DNA of 37,700 nt from Candidatus Methylomirabilota bacterium (GTDB lineage: Bacteria; Methylomirabilota; Methylomirabilia; Methylomirabilales; Methylomirabilaceae). Positions 8,735 through 16,840 of this stretch are shown in pieces (within the stretch, counting starts at the first letter, position 1; each line of letters starts with the position of its first letter). The position numbers and the translations under genes are program-made. The stretch lies in the NCBI GenBank assembly GCA_016207095.1, contig JACQQF010000035.1, positions 1-37,700 on the forward strand, in the 5' to 3' direction. The notes under the pieces are model-generated. The model did not search any database. It had not been told where the DNA came from and was given only the letters and a program-made list of their open reading frames with translations.

Positions 8735-8912
8735 TTAGTGCCGTTCCAACTATTTACGAAAAAATGGTGAGGTTCGGGACGGCGGCAGTTCTTAGCAGGA
8801 CACGTGTCAGAGATTGGTGCCGTTCCAACCTTTTGGGTAACAGAACATCTCTTGGCGATTAGCCGAGACGAGTTGGAACGGCATTAGCCGCAACGAGTTG
8901 GAACGGCACTAG
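8735..8912. repeat. Family A element with a second A-type element nested inside (A2)
   Basis: The outer copy starts TTAGTGCCGTTCCAAC at 8735 and ends GTTGGAACGGCACTAG at 8912. Its interior is split at the position where A1 has TTAG (8814-8887 is a shorter 74-bp element with the same inverted termini, bounded by TTGG and TTAG). Removing the inner copy restores an outer sequence that follows A1, including the GTTCTTAGCA segment. The right terminus supplies the stop codon of the minus-strand fmdB gene. Confidence 0.8.
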
Positions 8913-9199
8913 TCCGCCACGCTTTTCTTGGACTCCTTGGTCTCGGCCTTTGTTTCCGTTTTCTGGCTGCCATCGCCCGAGGCCGCTTTCTTGTCAGCCT
9001 CCAGCGCCCTCTTTCGCTCGGGATTCGCATAATCCGTCACATACCAGCCCGAGCCTTTAAAGAGCAGTCCTGGAGCAGAGAGAATTTTGTGGACCTTTCC
9101 CCTGCACAACACACACTTCTTGATCGGTCTGTCCGAGACCTTTTGGATCACCTCAAACTTGTGATCGCAGGCTTCGCACTGATATTCATAAATCGGCAC
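8909..9199 (-). CDS. FmdB family zinc-ribbon protein
   Basis: A 96-residue protein starting (GTG) with PIYEYQCEACDHKFE, the classical FmdB N-terminus. C8/C11 and C29/C32 form the zinc ribbon. The C-terminal third is a Lys/Glu/Thr-rich low-complexity tail. The GTG at 9199-9197 is preferred because AGGAGG lies 8 bases in front of it and the family begins at M-PIYEY. The role is a putative regulatory or accessory zinc protein, first noted near formamidase and amidase genes; no such partner is here. Its TAG stop is provided by the CTAG end of a repeat element. Confidence 0.87.
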   Translation of the reverse strand: MPIYEYQCEACDHKFEVIQKVSDRPIKKCVLCRGKVHKILSAPGLLFKGSGWYVTDYANPERKRALEADKKAASGDGSQKTETKAETKESKKSVAD

Positions 9200-9461
9200 G
9201 AATGCCACCTCCTTTGGTCTAGCATGACCCCGAGAGGATCGATGATAGTCTGATATCGCTCACACTAACTCGTCGAGGAGAACCGTCTCTCACTCCGACT
9301 TCCGAGATCAGGATACGTGACGGTTCCTATCATGTCAAGGTCAGCGGCCACCGGCAGGCCCAAACCAAGTGATCGGCCTCACAACGCGGCCCTGACCCAC
9401 ATGCGAAGGTTTGGCATTCAATTCGACCCCTTGAAATGTCCTCACATAGGACGGTTTTCTC
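9200..9461. other. Intergenic, no supported gene
   Basis: Upstream region of fmdB (minus) and the putative 44-codon ORF (plus). I see no gene or known RNA. Confidence 0.45.
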
Positions 9462-9491
9462 TTGACAACACTTTGCACTAACGGGTAGAAG
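9462..9491 (+). promoter_or_regulatory. Possible promoter
   Basis: A perfect TTGACA at 9462-9467 with TAGAAG 18 bases downstream. It could drive the small ORF at 9508 or, with a long leader, the DedA-type gene at 9883. Confidence 0.4.
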
Positions 9492-9507
9492 AGCGTGGAG
9501 CGTGAAC

Positions 9508-9642
9508 ATGTCGAATCCCCGTATGGAAACGCCTCAGACCATTCTTATGCGAAAAGAGCTACGACTGTCCAGACATCCTGAACTGCCTGTTATTGAAGCG
9601 GTCGAAGCGGGCCGGCGGTCAAGGGCTGACCTCTCCTCATGA
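9508..9642 (+). CDS. Possible 44-residue ORF, unknown
   Basis: ATG at 9508 follows GTGGAG by 7 bases and lies just downstream of a TTGACA promoter candidate. The product begins MSNPRMETPQTILMRKELRL and is basic, with no recognised motif. It may be a real small protein or leader peptide, or chance. Between 9643 and 9882 I see nothing else. Confidence 0.25.
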   Translation: MSNPRMETPQTILMRKELRLSRHPELPVIEAVEAGRRSRADLSS

Positions 9643-9882
9643 AGCCGCCTCGGCGACTCGTCCCCTCCACTTCTCTTGCGTGGGCGACCTCTTAGGCAGG
9701 CCCTTCATCTCCATTCTCGTCAGCATTCCAAGCGAGTCCAGACCGGTGGCAACCGCGATTGACAGCTACCCGACGGTGGAACAAGGTAAAGCGAGCAGGC
9801 GACAACACCGACCTTTACCTCCTTGTGCTCGGACTCCGCAACCTGTACCATCCAGTGTTGCGCATTGGGAGAACGATCGTCA

Positions 9883-10626
9883 ATGAAGAAGGGTCTCGTG
9901 ATCGCCACGGTCTTCATGCTCCTGGCCGGCATCTTGTTTGCCATTGTTGCCTTCAACGGCTGGTTCGCTCTGGACCGATACAGGGAGCTGCTCGAATTTT
10001 ACGCGAACCGGAAGGCGATCGCCCAGTATATTAAGGACGCCGGCCCCTACGGTCCGATCGTCTTCATCATGCTCCAGGCGTTGCAGGTAGTGGCGGCCCC
10101 GATCCCCGGCGAGGCGACCGGGATCCTCGGCGGATACCTCTTCGGGACCCTCCCGGGCCTCATCTATTCAACCATCGGCCTGACCCTCGGCTCCTGTTTG
10201 GGCTTCGGCCTGGGCCGTTGGCTGGGACTGCCGTTCGTCCGCCGCTTCGTGAGGCAGGAGACCTACCACAAATTCGATTTTCTGACCCAAGCCAAGGGGG
10301 AGTTGGTCATCTTCCTCCTCTTTCTCATCCCCGGTTTCCCGAAGGACATCCTGTGCTTCCTTCTAGGCGCCAGCCCTATTCCCTTCGGGACATTCTTCCT
10401 GGTAAGCACGGTGGGACGCATCCCCGGGACCTGGCTCCTCTCCATCCAGGGGACGCAGGTCCGCGGACACCAGTATGTCAGCCTCTTTATCCTGCTTTCG
10501 TTACTCGCGGTAGTACTACTTGTCCTGCACACCTACCGGGATCGGATCTTCGACTGGATGAAGCGCCATCATCATCGGAAGGAGCAAGAGGAAACAAGCG
10601 TGACGAAGGATCGGGAAGGTCGATGA
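9883..10626 (+). CDS. VTT/DedA (TVP38/TMEM64) family membrane protein
   Basis: A 247-residue integral membrane protein. A first hydrophobic segment spans residues 4-25. The SNARE-associated/VTT core follows, with [17 protein letters not shown], a [17 protein letters not shown] segment and the re-entrant [14 protein letters not shown] motif. The family includes lipid scramblases and DedA-type flippase-like proteins. The C-terminus is a cytoplasmic His/Lys/Glu-rich tail. The ATG at 9883 is chosen from the Shine-Dalgarno-like GGGAG upstream and the hydrophobic N-terminus; the frame is open further upstream without signals. A cation exchanger begins 43 bases downstream, probably in the same transcript. 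Confidence 0.85.
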   Translation: MKKGLVIATVFMLLAGILFAIVAFNGWFALDRYRELLEFYANRKAIAQYIKDAGPYGPIVFIMLQALQVVAAPIPGEATGILGGYLFGTLPGLIYSTIGLTLGSCLGFGLGRWLGLPFVRRFVRQETYHKFDFLTQAKGELVIFLLFLIPGFPKDILCFLLGASPIPFGTFFLVSTVGRIPGTWLLSIQGTQVRGHQYVSLFILLSLLAVVLLVLHTYRDRIFDWMKRHHHRKEQEETSVTKDREGR

Positions 10627-10669
10627 CACCTCGCGGGGTCACAGGGCGGGAGCGAGCAGGGCCACGTCG

Positions 10670-11875
10670 ATGAAGGCCTGGGTGTGGTTGATCACCGCCA
10701 TCCTTTTGTCCCTCCAGTGGATTGGCATCCGGCTCTCCAGCGTTCACCTGTCCCCCCTGTGGGAGGTGGTGGGCGCCGGGTTAGCGATTTTTGGCGCCGC
10801 CTTCATCCTGTCCTGGGCGGCCGAGGTGGCACAGGTTGACATCCCGCAGGCACTCGCGCTGGCCTTCCTGGCGCTGATCGCGGTGCTTCCGGAGTATGCG
10901 GTGGACATCTACTTCGCCTGGTCCGCCGGCAAAGATCCGAACTATACCGCCTACGCGACCGCCAACATGACGGGTGCAAACCGCCTGCTGATCGGCATCG
11001 GATGGGCGGCGGTCGTTGCGACGTTTTGGCTCAAGACGAGACAACGCCGGGTCGTCCTGGATCGGGCCCACTCGATCGAGCTTCTTCACCTCGGGCTCGC
11101 CACTGTCTACAGCTTCGTGATCCCGCTGAAAGGGACCATTTCGGCCCTCGACTCCTTCATCCTCATCTCGATCTTCGTTTCATACATGATCTCCGCGTCG
11201 AAGGCCCAGGTCGTCCACCCCGAGCTGGAGGGAGGGCCGGGAGAACTGCTCATGCATCTGCGGCCGCTGGCGCGCCGCGTGTCCATCATCGGGATGTTCA
11301 TCTACGCCGCGATCAGCATTTATCTTGCGGCCGAGCCGTTCGCCGAGGGACTTCTGGCCACTGGTCGGACATTCAGGATCGAGGAGTTCTTGCTGGTCCA
11401 ATGGCTCGCACCATTGGCCTCGGAGTCTCCCGAGTTTATCGTGGCGATCGTTTTCGCCCTCAAGGGAAAGCCCGGCGCCAGCATGGGCACGCTCGTCTCG
11501 TCCAAGGTCAATCAATGGACCCTTCTTGTCGGAATGCTTCCCCTCGCTTACAGCCTCTCTGCCGGGCACCTTGGGGCCATGCACCTGGACGCCAGGCAGA
11601 CAGAGGAGATCTTCCTGACGGCGGCCCAATCGCTCTTCGCGATTGCCGTGCTGGCCAATCTCTCGTTCTCTCTGGCCGAGGCCGGCATGATCTTCGCCCT
11701 CTTTGTGACTCAGTTATTCTTTACCGACCCCGTATTCCGATATGCCTATGCCATCGCCTACATCATGCTGACTGTGCTGTGGCTCATCGTAAGCCCCTCG
11801 AGCCGGCAGGGCTTGGTCGCCATGGTCGCCAAGCGATGGCCCGGCAAACCTGTTGCCCACTCCCATCAGAAATGA
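10670..11875 (+). CDS. CaCA family sodium/calcium exchanger-like protein
   Basis: A 401-residue polytopic membrane protein with two inverted alpha repeats. The first is [14 protein letters not shown] (about 71-84) with [12 protein letters not shown]; the second is [16 protein letters not shown] (about 247-262) with [16 protein letters not shown]. Each carries the Pro-Glu pair that binds the cation in the Ca2+/cation antiporter superfamily. Around ten hydrophobic segments can be counted. It probably exports Ca2+ or another cation in exchange for Na+ or H+; ion choice is not decidable here. It is co-oriented with the upstream VTT protein. Confidence 0.82.
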   Translation: MKAWVWLITAILLSLQWIGIRLSSVHLSPLWEVVGAGLAIFGAAFILSWAAEVAQVDIPQALALAFLALIAVLPEYAVDIYFAWSAGKDPNYTAYATANMTGANRLLIGIGWAAVVATFWLKTRQRRVVLDRAHSIELLHLGLATVYSFVIPLKGTISALDSFILISIFVSYMISASKAQVVHPELEGGPGELLMHLRPLARRVSIIGMFIYAAISIYLAAEPFAEGLLATGRTFRIEEFLLVQWLAPLASESPEFIVAIVFALKGKPGASMGTLVSSKVNQWTLLVGMLPLAYSLSAGHLGAMHLDARQTEEIFLTAAQSLFAIAVLANLSFSLAEAGMIFALFVTQLFFTDPVFRYAYAIAYIMLTVLWLIVSPSSRQGLVAMVAKRWPGKPVAHSHQK

Positions 11876-11969
11876 AGCTGCGCGGTACCGCTAGCGCGCA
11901 GATCGATACAGGCAGGCTGTCTATTGCGGGACGACATGTAGGTCGGGCCTCCCGGTCCGATTAAAACTA

Positions 11970-11999
11970 TTGACAGTCCTGAGGTGGGGCGTTTACGCT
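11970..11999 (+). promoter_or_regulatory. Possible promoter upstream of the NYN gene
   Basis: TTGACA at 11970-11975; the best -10 match is weak (TACGCT at 11994). It sits in the 220-base gap before the NYN gene, which otherwise holds nothing I can name. Confidence 0.35.
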
Positions 12000-12095
12000 T
12001 GTGCCGAACCAAAGGCCTGTCCCGCGTTGCGTAAGCGTGCGTGACCTGTTGGGGTACCACTGTCAGCCTGTTAGCGCGGAAGCGAAAGGAGCTCG

Positions 12096-12851
12096 ATGAA
12101 CGAAGAGAAGCGACTCGCCCTCTTTATCGACTTCGAAAACATCGCCATTGGGATCAAGGAGGCCAAACACAAGCAGTTCGAGATCGGCCTCGTGCTCGAG
12201 CGACTGGTGGAGAAGGGAAAGATCATGGTGAAGCGAGCCTACGCGGACTGGGGGCGCTACGCCGAATACAAGCGGCTCCTCCACGAATCGGCCATCGAGT
12301 TGATCGACATCCCGCAGAAGCGTATCAGCGGCAAGAACAGCGCCGATATCCGGCTGGCGGTGGATGCGATGGACATGGCCTACTCCAAGGAACACCTCGA
12401 CACCTTTGTGATCGTATCGGGAGACAGCGATTTCTCGCCCCTGGTCTCGAAGTTGCGGGAGAACAACAAGGAGGTCATTGGTCTCGGGGTCAAGAATTCG
12501 GTCTCAGAACTGCTGGTGGATAATTGCGACGAGTTCATCTACTATGAAGACCTGATCCGCGCCCCCAAGAAGGCCCCCGTGATCTCCGGACTTCCCGAGA
12601 AGAAGGCGGAGGCGTTCGACCTCCTGAGCGATTCCATTCAGGCGCTTCTGCGCGAGAATAAAGAGGTGCTCTGGGGGTCTATGGTCAAGCAGACGATGAT
12701 CCGCAAGCGGCCCTCGTTTAACGAAGGCTACTACGGCTACAGCAGCTTCTCCAAGCTCCTCGAAGACGCCGCCAAGCACAATATCATCGAGCTAAAGCGG
12801 GACTCCAAGAGCGGCACGTATATCATCACCAGCTTCGCGGAGGCCGCCTAG
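12096..12851 (+). CDS. NYN-domain nuclease with C-terminal LOTUS/OST-HTH domain
   Basis: A 251-residue protein. Residues 5-150 form a LabA-type NYN (PIN-like) nuclease domain, with acidic metal ligands in FIDFENI (D12, E14) and VSGDSDFSPL (D110, D112). Residues 165-245 resemble an OST-HTH/LOTUS RNA-binding winged helix (LRENKEVLWGSMVKQ, then GYYGYSSFSKLLEDA). The combination implies an RNA-processing or RNA-degrading enzyme; its target is unknown. The TAG stop coincides with the CTAG terminus of a repeat element. Confidence 0.85.
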   Translation: MNEEKRLALFIDFENIAIGIKEAKHKQFEIGLVLERLVEKGKIMVKRAYADWGRYAEYKRLLHESAIELIDIPQKRISGKNSADIRLAVDAMDMAYSKEHLDTFVIVSGDSDFSPLVSKLRENNKEVIGLGVKNSVSELLVDNCDEFIYYEDLIRAPKKAPVISGLPEKKAEAFDLLSDSIQALLRENKEVLWGSMVKQTMIRKRPSFNEGYYGYSSFSKLLEDAAKHNIIELKRDSKSGTYIITSFAEAA

Positions 12852-13144
12852 TGCAGGTCCAATTAACTTCGCCTAGTGCCGTTCCAACCACTTGCGCGAA
12901 AAAGGGCGCGGCCAAAGAAGGCGCTGGTTCTTCGCCGGACACCTGGCGGCGATTAACCGCAACAAGTTGGAACGGCGCAAGCGGCGTTGCCGGCACCCAG
13001 GGCACTCCCTGCGACGTACCTGGAAACGTACGCCGGGTACCCGCGGAGTGGGTGTGGCCCCGGGGGCCGCGCCTTGCTATGCTGGCTTCTTTGCCCGGCA
13101 CGACCCGCAGGAACCCAAGTGGGAAGAAGCCGGAGGCCGCCTGA
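12848..13144. repeat. Family B miniature element (B1), split by an A element
   Basis: Begins CTAGTGCAGGTCCAATTAAC at 12848, is interrupted at its internal CTAG by a complete A element (12873-12981), then continues (GGGCACTCCCTGCGACG, the CCTTGCTATGCT block) to a degenerate end around 13144. The order matches B2 (22381-22573, opposite orientation) and B3 (22969-23143). It abuts the NYN stop on one side. On the other side its degenerate end carries the GGAGG that precedes the SDR start codon. Confidence 0.78.
12873..12981. repeat. Family A element (A3) inserted in B1
   Basis: A 109-bp element, CTAGTGCCGTTCCAAC at the left and GTTGGAACGGCGCAAG at the right. It lies exactly at the position where B2 and B3 have an uninterrupted CTAG or TTAG, giving CTAG on one side and CAAG on the other as the presumed target duplication. 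Confidence 0.82.
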
Positions 13145-13903
13145 ATGAACAGGCAGCCGATGAGGGTGAAAGGGCGGAAGGCGCTGGTCACCGGGAGTTC
13201 GCGTGGGTTGGGCCGTGCGATCGCGCTGGCGCTGGCGGACGAGGGAGCTGACGTCGCGGTCAACTATGTGACCAACAGGTCGCAAGCCGAAGATGTAGCC
13301 GAAGCCATCCGCGCCAAAGGGCGACAGACGGTGGTCTGCCAGGCCGACGTCAGCGAGTACGACCAGGTGGCCGCGATGAAGAAGGTGGTGGAGCGGTCCC
13401 TGGGAACGATCGACATCCTGGTGAACAACGCCGGTGTGATCAGCGATAAGACCTTCGTCAAGATGGACTTCGCCCAGTGGCAGCGAGTCCTGTCGGTAAA
13501 CCTTGACGGGACGTTTCACTGCTCCAAGCTCTTTGTCGAGGGGATGCTGGCCATGGGGTGGGGGCGCATTGTCAACATGAGCGCCTTCACCGGTCAGGCC
13601 GGTAACTTCGGCCAGGCCAACTACGCCGCCGCGGCGGCGGGGATCATGGCCTTCACCAAGAGCCTGGCTAAAGAGCTGGCCAGCAAGGGGATCACCGTGA
13701 ATGCTGTTGCCCCGGGGTTCGTCGAAACCAACATGGTCCGGACTATTCCCGAACGGGTGCTGAAGCGCCTCATCGATGAGATTCCGATGAAGCGGCTGGG
13801 TCGCCCGGAGGAGATCGCCCGAGCCGTCATCTTTCTTGTGTCATCCGATGGCGACTATATCACCGGCCAGGAAATCAGTATCAACGGTGGCCTCTTGGTG
13901 TGA
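13145..13903 (+). CDS. SDR family protein (FabG/PhaB-like) lacking catalytic Lys
   Basis: A 252-residue short-chain dehydrogenase fold. The NAD(P) motif TGSSRGLGRA lies at 16-25, NNAG at 94-97 and NVAPG-like NAVAPG at 186-191. The active site is abnormal. The tyrosine is present (Y160), but the Lys four residues later is Ala (YAAAAAG instead of YAAAKAG), and the serine position in IVNMSAFTG is Ala147 with a Ser one residue before. Classical FabG chemistry (ketoacyl reduction) needs Ser-Tyr-Lys, so this may be a pseudo-enzyme, a structural partner or a decaying copy. The start ATG is preceded by GGAGG from a repeat element. Confidence 0.85.
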   Translation: MNRQPMRVKGRKALVTGSSRGLGRAIALALADEGADVAVNYVTNRSQAEDVAEAIRAKGRQTVVCQADVSEYDQVAAMKKVVERSLGTIDILVNNAGVISDKTFVKMDFAQWQRVLSVNLDGTFHCSKLFVEGMLAMGWGRIVNMSAFTGQAGNFGQANYAAAAAGIMAFTKSLAKELASKGITVNAVAPGFVETNMVRTIPERVLKRLIDEIPMKRLGRPEEIARAVIFLVSSDGDYITGQEISINGGLLV

Positions 13904-13912
13904 TGCTCCACT

Positions 13913-14194
13913 ATGCCCTCCAATGTGCGTCACTTCGTGCGTCGAATGATCCGCCGCGAGGCGGTCGGCGAGATCACCGCTCTTTTTGGCACCACCTTGC
14001 TGCTCCTCTTAATGATGAGCCGGCCTGACTGGGACGAGCCCGCCTTTCAGATCTTCTGGGGAACGGCCGGCCTGGGTCTTGTTGCAGTCGGGTCGTATCT
14101 GATGCTCAGTCGGCGGCGTGCCGAGGGCCGGCATCGGGTGAGGGTCTCAGAGGAGGAACCCGGCAGGTCCGATTTCTCACCCAGGAGCGAGTAG
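13913..14194 (+). CDS. Small two-helix membrane protein, unknown
   Basis: A 93-residue product with two hydrophobic stretches (about 22-36 and 47-65), a basic N-terminus rich in Arg and a polar tail. It starts 9 bases after the SDR stop without a clear Shine-Dalgarno, so coupling is likely. I do not recognise a family. Confidence 0.5.
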   Translation: MPSNVRHFVRRMIRREAVGEITALFGTTLLLLLMMSRPDWDEPAFQIFWGTAGLGLVAVGSYLMLSRRRAEGRHRVRVSEEEPGRSDFSPRSE

Positions 14195-14209
14195 CCCTTA
14201 CGGTCCGCC

Positions 14210-14493
14210 ATGGTGGTCGGTGTGATCGACTGTATCGCCATCCTCAGTCACTGGCCGGAACCCGTCACCGATGTGTCTTGGGTCTCCACCTTCCTCATCG
14301 GCCCAGACCGCCCCATTCCGGCCGTGGGGGCCGTGGCAGTGAAGGACGGAAGGGTGCTGCTGGTCAAGCGGGGCGAGGAACCGGACCGAGGTATCTGGAC
14401 CCCGCCCGGCGGGGCCGCGTCCACCCCGGCGAGGAGCTGAAGACGGCGGTCAGCAGGGAACTCCGTGAGGCGTGCGGACCGGAATGGACCTGA
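14210..14493 (+). pseudogene. Frameshifted, truncated Nudix hydrolase
   Basis: The first frame reads IPAVGAVAVKDGRVLLVKRG and WTPPGG, the start of a Nudix domain. It then slips at about 14408-14420 in a G/C-rich run. The continuation VHPGEELKTAVSRELREACG (Nudix box GEEL...REL.E..G) is in another frame and stops at 14493. The gene therefore has a frameshift (two extra bases or one missing) and has lost its C-terminal part. Its end overlaps the thiS start by 10 bases. A sequencing error could explain the shift but not the truncation. Confidence 0.7.
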
Positions 14494-14690
14494 TCGTCAA
14501 TGGGAAGAAACGTGAAGTACCAGATGGGGCCACCCTCACGGTGCTCCTGAATGAGTTGAACATCAACCCTCTCAGGGTCGCCGTCCAGCTCAATCTGGAG
14601 ATCGTTAAGCGAGAGCGGTACGACAAGGCGGTGCTGAAGGCAGGTGACAGACTGGAGATCATTACCTTCATGGCCGGCGGCGCTGAGTGA
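14484..14690 (+). CDS. thiS: Sulfur carrier protein ThiS with two extra C-terminal residues
   Basis: A 68-residue ubiquitin-fold sulfur carrier for thiazole synthesis ([23 protein letters not shown]). The C-terminus reads FMAGG-AE. ThiS normally ends exactly in Gly-Gly, which is adenylated by ThiF and thiocarboxylated; the additional Ala-Glu would block this unless removed. Start at 14484; a Met four codons upstream is inside the Nudix remnant. thiG follows 29 bases after the stop. Confidence 0.88.
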   Translation: MDLIVNGKKREVPDGATLTVLLNELNINPLRVAVQLNLEIVKRERYDKAVLKAGDRLEIITFMAGGAE

Positions 14691-14719
14691 GAGACGGGAT
14701 GGTGCGGGAGGGGAACGCG

Positions 14720-15496
14720 ATGGAGAAGAGCGATGTCCTGACGTTCGCCGGGAGGCGGTTCCGTTCCAGGCTCATCGTCGGGACGGGGAAGTATCCCGAC
14801 TACCTGTCGATGCAACGGGCGCACGATGCCTCAGGCGCCGAGATTGTGACGGTGGCGGTAAGACGGGTGAATCTGGATCGAACCCAGGAGTCGCTTCTCG
14901 ACTACATCGACACGAAACGATACACACTTCTGCCCAATACCGCCGGCTGCTATACTGCGGAGGAGGCGATCAAGACCGCGATCCTGGCCCGAGAGGTCGG
15001 CCTTTCCGATCTGGTCAAGCTGGAGGTCATCGGCGACCAGCGGACCCTGTTCCCCGACAACGAGGAGCTGCTGAAGGCAACGATGGTCCTCGTGAAAGAG
15101 GGATTCGTCGTCCTGCCCTACACCAACGACGATCCCATCATGGCAAAGAAGCTCGAAGACGCGGGCGCGGGCGCGGTGATGCCCCTCGGCGCCCCGATCG
15201 GCTCGGGACTCGGGATACGGAATCCGTACAATATCAAGATCATTCTCGAGACGGCGCGAGTCCCGGTCATTGTCGATGCGGGAGTGGGCACGGCCTCCGA
15301 TGCCGCCATCGCCATGGAGCTGGGGTGCGACGGCGTCCTGATGAACACGGGGATCGCCGGCGCGAAAGATCCGGTGGCGATGGCTGAGGCGATGCGGCAC
15401 GCCGTCCTCGCCGGGCGACTGGCGTACCTCGCCGGGCGGATTCCCAAAAAGCTCTATGCTACCGCCTCGAGCCCGCTCGAAGGGATGATCGAATAG
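14720..15496 (+). CDS. thiG: Thiazole synthase
   Basis: A 258-residue TIM barrel that builds the thiazole phosphate of thiamine from deoxyxylulose phosphate, dehydroglycine and ThiS-thiocarboxylate. Conserved regions include [16 protein letters not shown], the Schiff-base Lys100 in [19 protein letters not shown], and the phosphate-binding [12 protein letters not shown] and NTGIAGA. The ATG at 14720 has GGGAGGGG 6 bases upstream and gives the usual N-terminus. Central gene of a thiS-thiG-thiE cluster. Confidence 0.95.
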   Translation: MEKSDVLTFAGRRFRSRLIVGTGKYPDYLSMQRAHDASGAEIVTVAVRRVNLDRTQESLLDYIDTKRYTLLPNTAGCYTAEEAIKTAILAREVGLSDLVKLEVIGDQRTLFPDNEELLKATMVLVKEGFVVLPYTNDDPIMAKKLEDAGAGAVMPLGAPIGSGLGIRNPYNIKIILETARVPVIVDAGVGTASDAAIAMELGCDGVLMNTGIAGAKDPVAMAEAMRHAVLAGRLAYLAGRIPKKLYATASSPLEGMIE

Positions 15497-15509
15497 GGCG
15501 AACTCTGAA

Positions 15510-15533
15510 CCCGCACCCCGCACCCCGCACCCG
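15510..15533. repeat. Minisatellite, three units of CCGCACC
   Basis: Tandem CCGCACC-type repeat between thiG and thiE. It lies where the ribosome-binding site or start of thiE would be expected. A related Cys/Thr-poor CACCTCG array occurs inside the histidine kinase at 37573-37600. Confidence 0.7.
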
Positions 15534-15593
15534 TCCTCGTGGGGTCTCTACGTTCTCACCGACCGTTCCCTTACCAAAGGTCGGCCCCTCGAG

Positions 15594-16199
15594 GTGGTGG
15601 TCGATGCCGCGCTTCAGGGCGGCGCGATAGCCATCCAGCTTCGCGAAAAGGACCTCTCCGCGCGGGCCCTCTATGAACTGGCGCAGCGGCTCCTGCCCAT
15701 CGTGCACAGCCGAAGAGCCGTCCTCCTCGTCAATGACCGCATCGATCTGGCCTTGACCCTCCCGATTGACGGCGTCCATCTCGCCCAGACGAGTCTCCCG
15801 CCCGCTGAGGCACGCCGCTTGCTCGGGCCCGGGCGACTAATCGGCGTCTCGTGTCACACCGTCCAAGAGGCGATCGAAGCCCAGAACGGGGCCGACTCCC
15901 TCGTGTTGGGTCCGCTGTTCTTCACCCCATCCAAGGCAGCCTATGGACCGCCTGTCGGCCTCGAACGACTCCGAGAGGTCCGGCGGCACGTCCGGCTGCC
16001 GATCCTGGGCATCGGAGGAATCACCGCCTCGAATGCGGCTCAGGTGATCGAGGCGGGCGCTGATGGGATCGCGGCGATCTCCGCCGTGATGGCGGCAGAC
16101 GATCCCGCCGGCGCCGTTCACGGCATGCTGCATGCCGTGAAGTCCGGCCTGGCTGTCCGTGCCAGGCTGGAAGGTCCCGTTCGTGCGGATCCTGATTGA
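15594..16199 (+). CDS. thiE: Thiamine phosphate synthase, start uncertain
   Basis: From the first canonical start (GTG 15594) 201 residues. It joins hydroxymethylpyrimidine pyrophosphate and thiazole phosphate. Motifs: AIQLREKDLSAR, LLVNDRIDLAL, GVHLAQ, IGVSCHT, LGPLFFTPSK, LGIGGITASN and AGADGIAAISAV. The frame is open upstream to 15489 and encodes the family's first strand (W-G-L-Y-V-L-T-D-R from about 15540), which a GTG-15594 start would remove, yet no ATG, GTG or TTG lies in that extension. The true start may be non-canonical, or the gene's 5' end may have been damaged by the minisatellite. Confidence 0.85.
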   Translation: MVVDAALQGGAIAIQLREKDLSARALYELAQRLLPIVHSRRAVLLVNDRIDLALTLPIDGVHLAQTSLPPAEARRLLGPGRLIGVSCHTVQEAIEAQNGADSLVLGPLFFTPSKAAYGPPVGLERLREVRRHVRLPILGIGGITASNAAQVIEAGADGIAAISAVMAADDPAGAVHGMLHAVKSGLAVRARLEGPVRADPD

Positions 16200-16204
16200 C
16201 GGTC

Positions 16205-16295
16205 CAACATCATCCAAGTTCCGGGTTCAGGGCAAGCCGGTCCCAGGTTCTGGTTGCCCAGTCCCGGGTTCCGAGTTCCAGGTTCCGAGCTGAAG
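16205..16295. repeat. Degenerate GTTCC/GGTTC tandem repeat
   Basis: About eight imperfect copies of AGTTCC/GGTTCC separated by short spacers, downstream of thiE. No coding sense. The type recurs in another form at 16841-16947. Confidence 0.6.
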
Positions 16296-16373
16296 ACGTC
16301 GGTTTGATTGTCCCAGACTTGTTGAAGCACGAAGGCGGACGACGAACGAGGACCGTTGGAACCCCTATGAACA

Positions 16374-16401
16374 CGAAAAGGGGGGAATGCCCCCCCTTTC
16401 G
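16374..16401 (-). terminator. Intrinsic terminator for the HU gene
   Basis: Perfect G6/C6 stem extended by AAA/TTT and C-G (CGAAA...TTTCG) with a four-base loop. On the minus strand the stem is followed by TTTTCG. It lies about 60 bases beyond the HU stop. It may also stop plus-strand transcripts from thiE. Confidence 0.75.
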
Positions 16402-16461
16402 TCGTATCTTGTGACCTTCGCTAACTTGGCGGATAGATGAGAATCTGAATGAAGCGGGCAG

Positions 16462-16734
16462 TTATTTGACCGCGTCCTTCAGGGCCTTGCCAGCCTTGAA
16501 GCGCGGCACCCTGGCAGCCTTGATCTTGATGATGGCACCTGTCTGGGGATTGCGCCCGTTCCGTGCAGCCCGCCTGGAGATAGCAAAGGTGCCGAAGCCA
16601 ACCAGGGTCACCTTCTTCCCCTTCTTCAACGAGTCCCGCACCCCGGCAGTGAAACTCGCCAGGGCCATCTCAGCAGCCTTCTTGGTAATACTCGAGTCTC
16701 TGGCAATCTTGTCAACCAGCTCCGCCTTGGTCAT
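16462..16734 (-). CDS. hup: HU/IHF family DNA-binding protein
   Basis: A 90-residue histone-like protein. The start [11 protein letters not shown], the segment [14 protein letters not shown] and the DNA-contacting arm [11 protein letters not shown] with [15 protein letters not shown] are diagnostic. The ATG at 16734 is chosen over an upstream ATG because GGAGGGGGG lies directly before it. It compacts and bends DNA as a dimer. Flanked by a clear promoter and terminator, so monocistronic. Confidence 0.95.
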   Translation of the reverse strand: MTKAELVDKIARDSSITKKAAEMALASFTAGVRDSLKKGKKVTLVGFGTFAISRRAARNGRNPQTGAIIKIKAARVPRFKAGKALKDAVK

Positions 16735-16797
16735 GCCCCCCTCCTTTGAGAATAACAAGCTAATAAGTGAATCACCCGCTGCGGCCCCGCATAGGCT

Positions 16798-16825
16798 CTT
16801 ATCAGACTTTCGTGTGATCTGTCAA
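16798..16825 (-). promoter_or_regulatory. Promoter of the HU gene
   Basis: On the minus strand TTGACA (16825-16820), a 16-base spacer and GATAAG (16803-16798), about 65 bases upstream of the HU start. Confidence 0.6.
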
Positions 16826-16840
16826 GGGAAAAAGGGCTTC

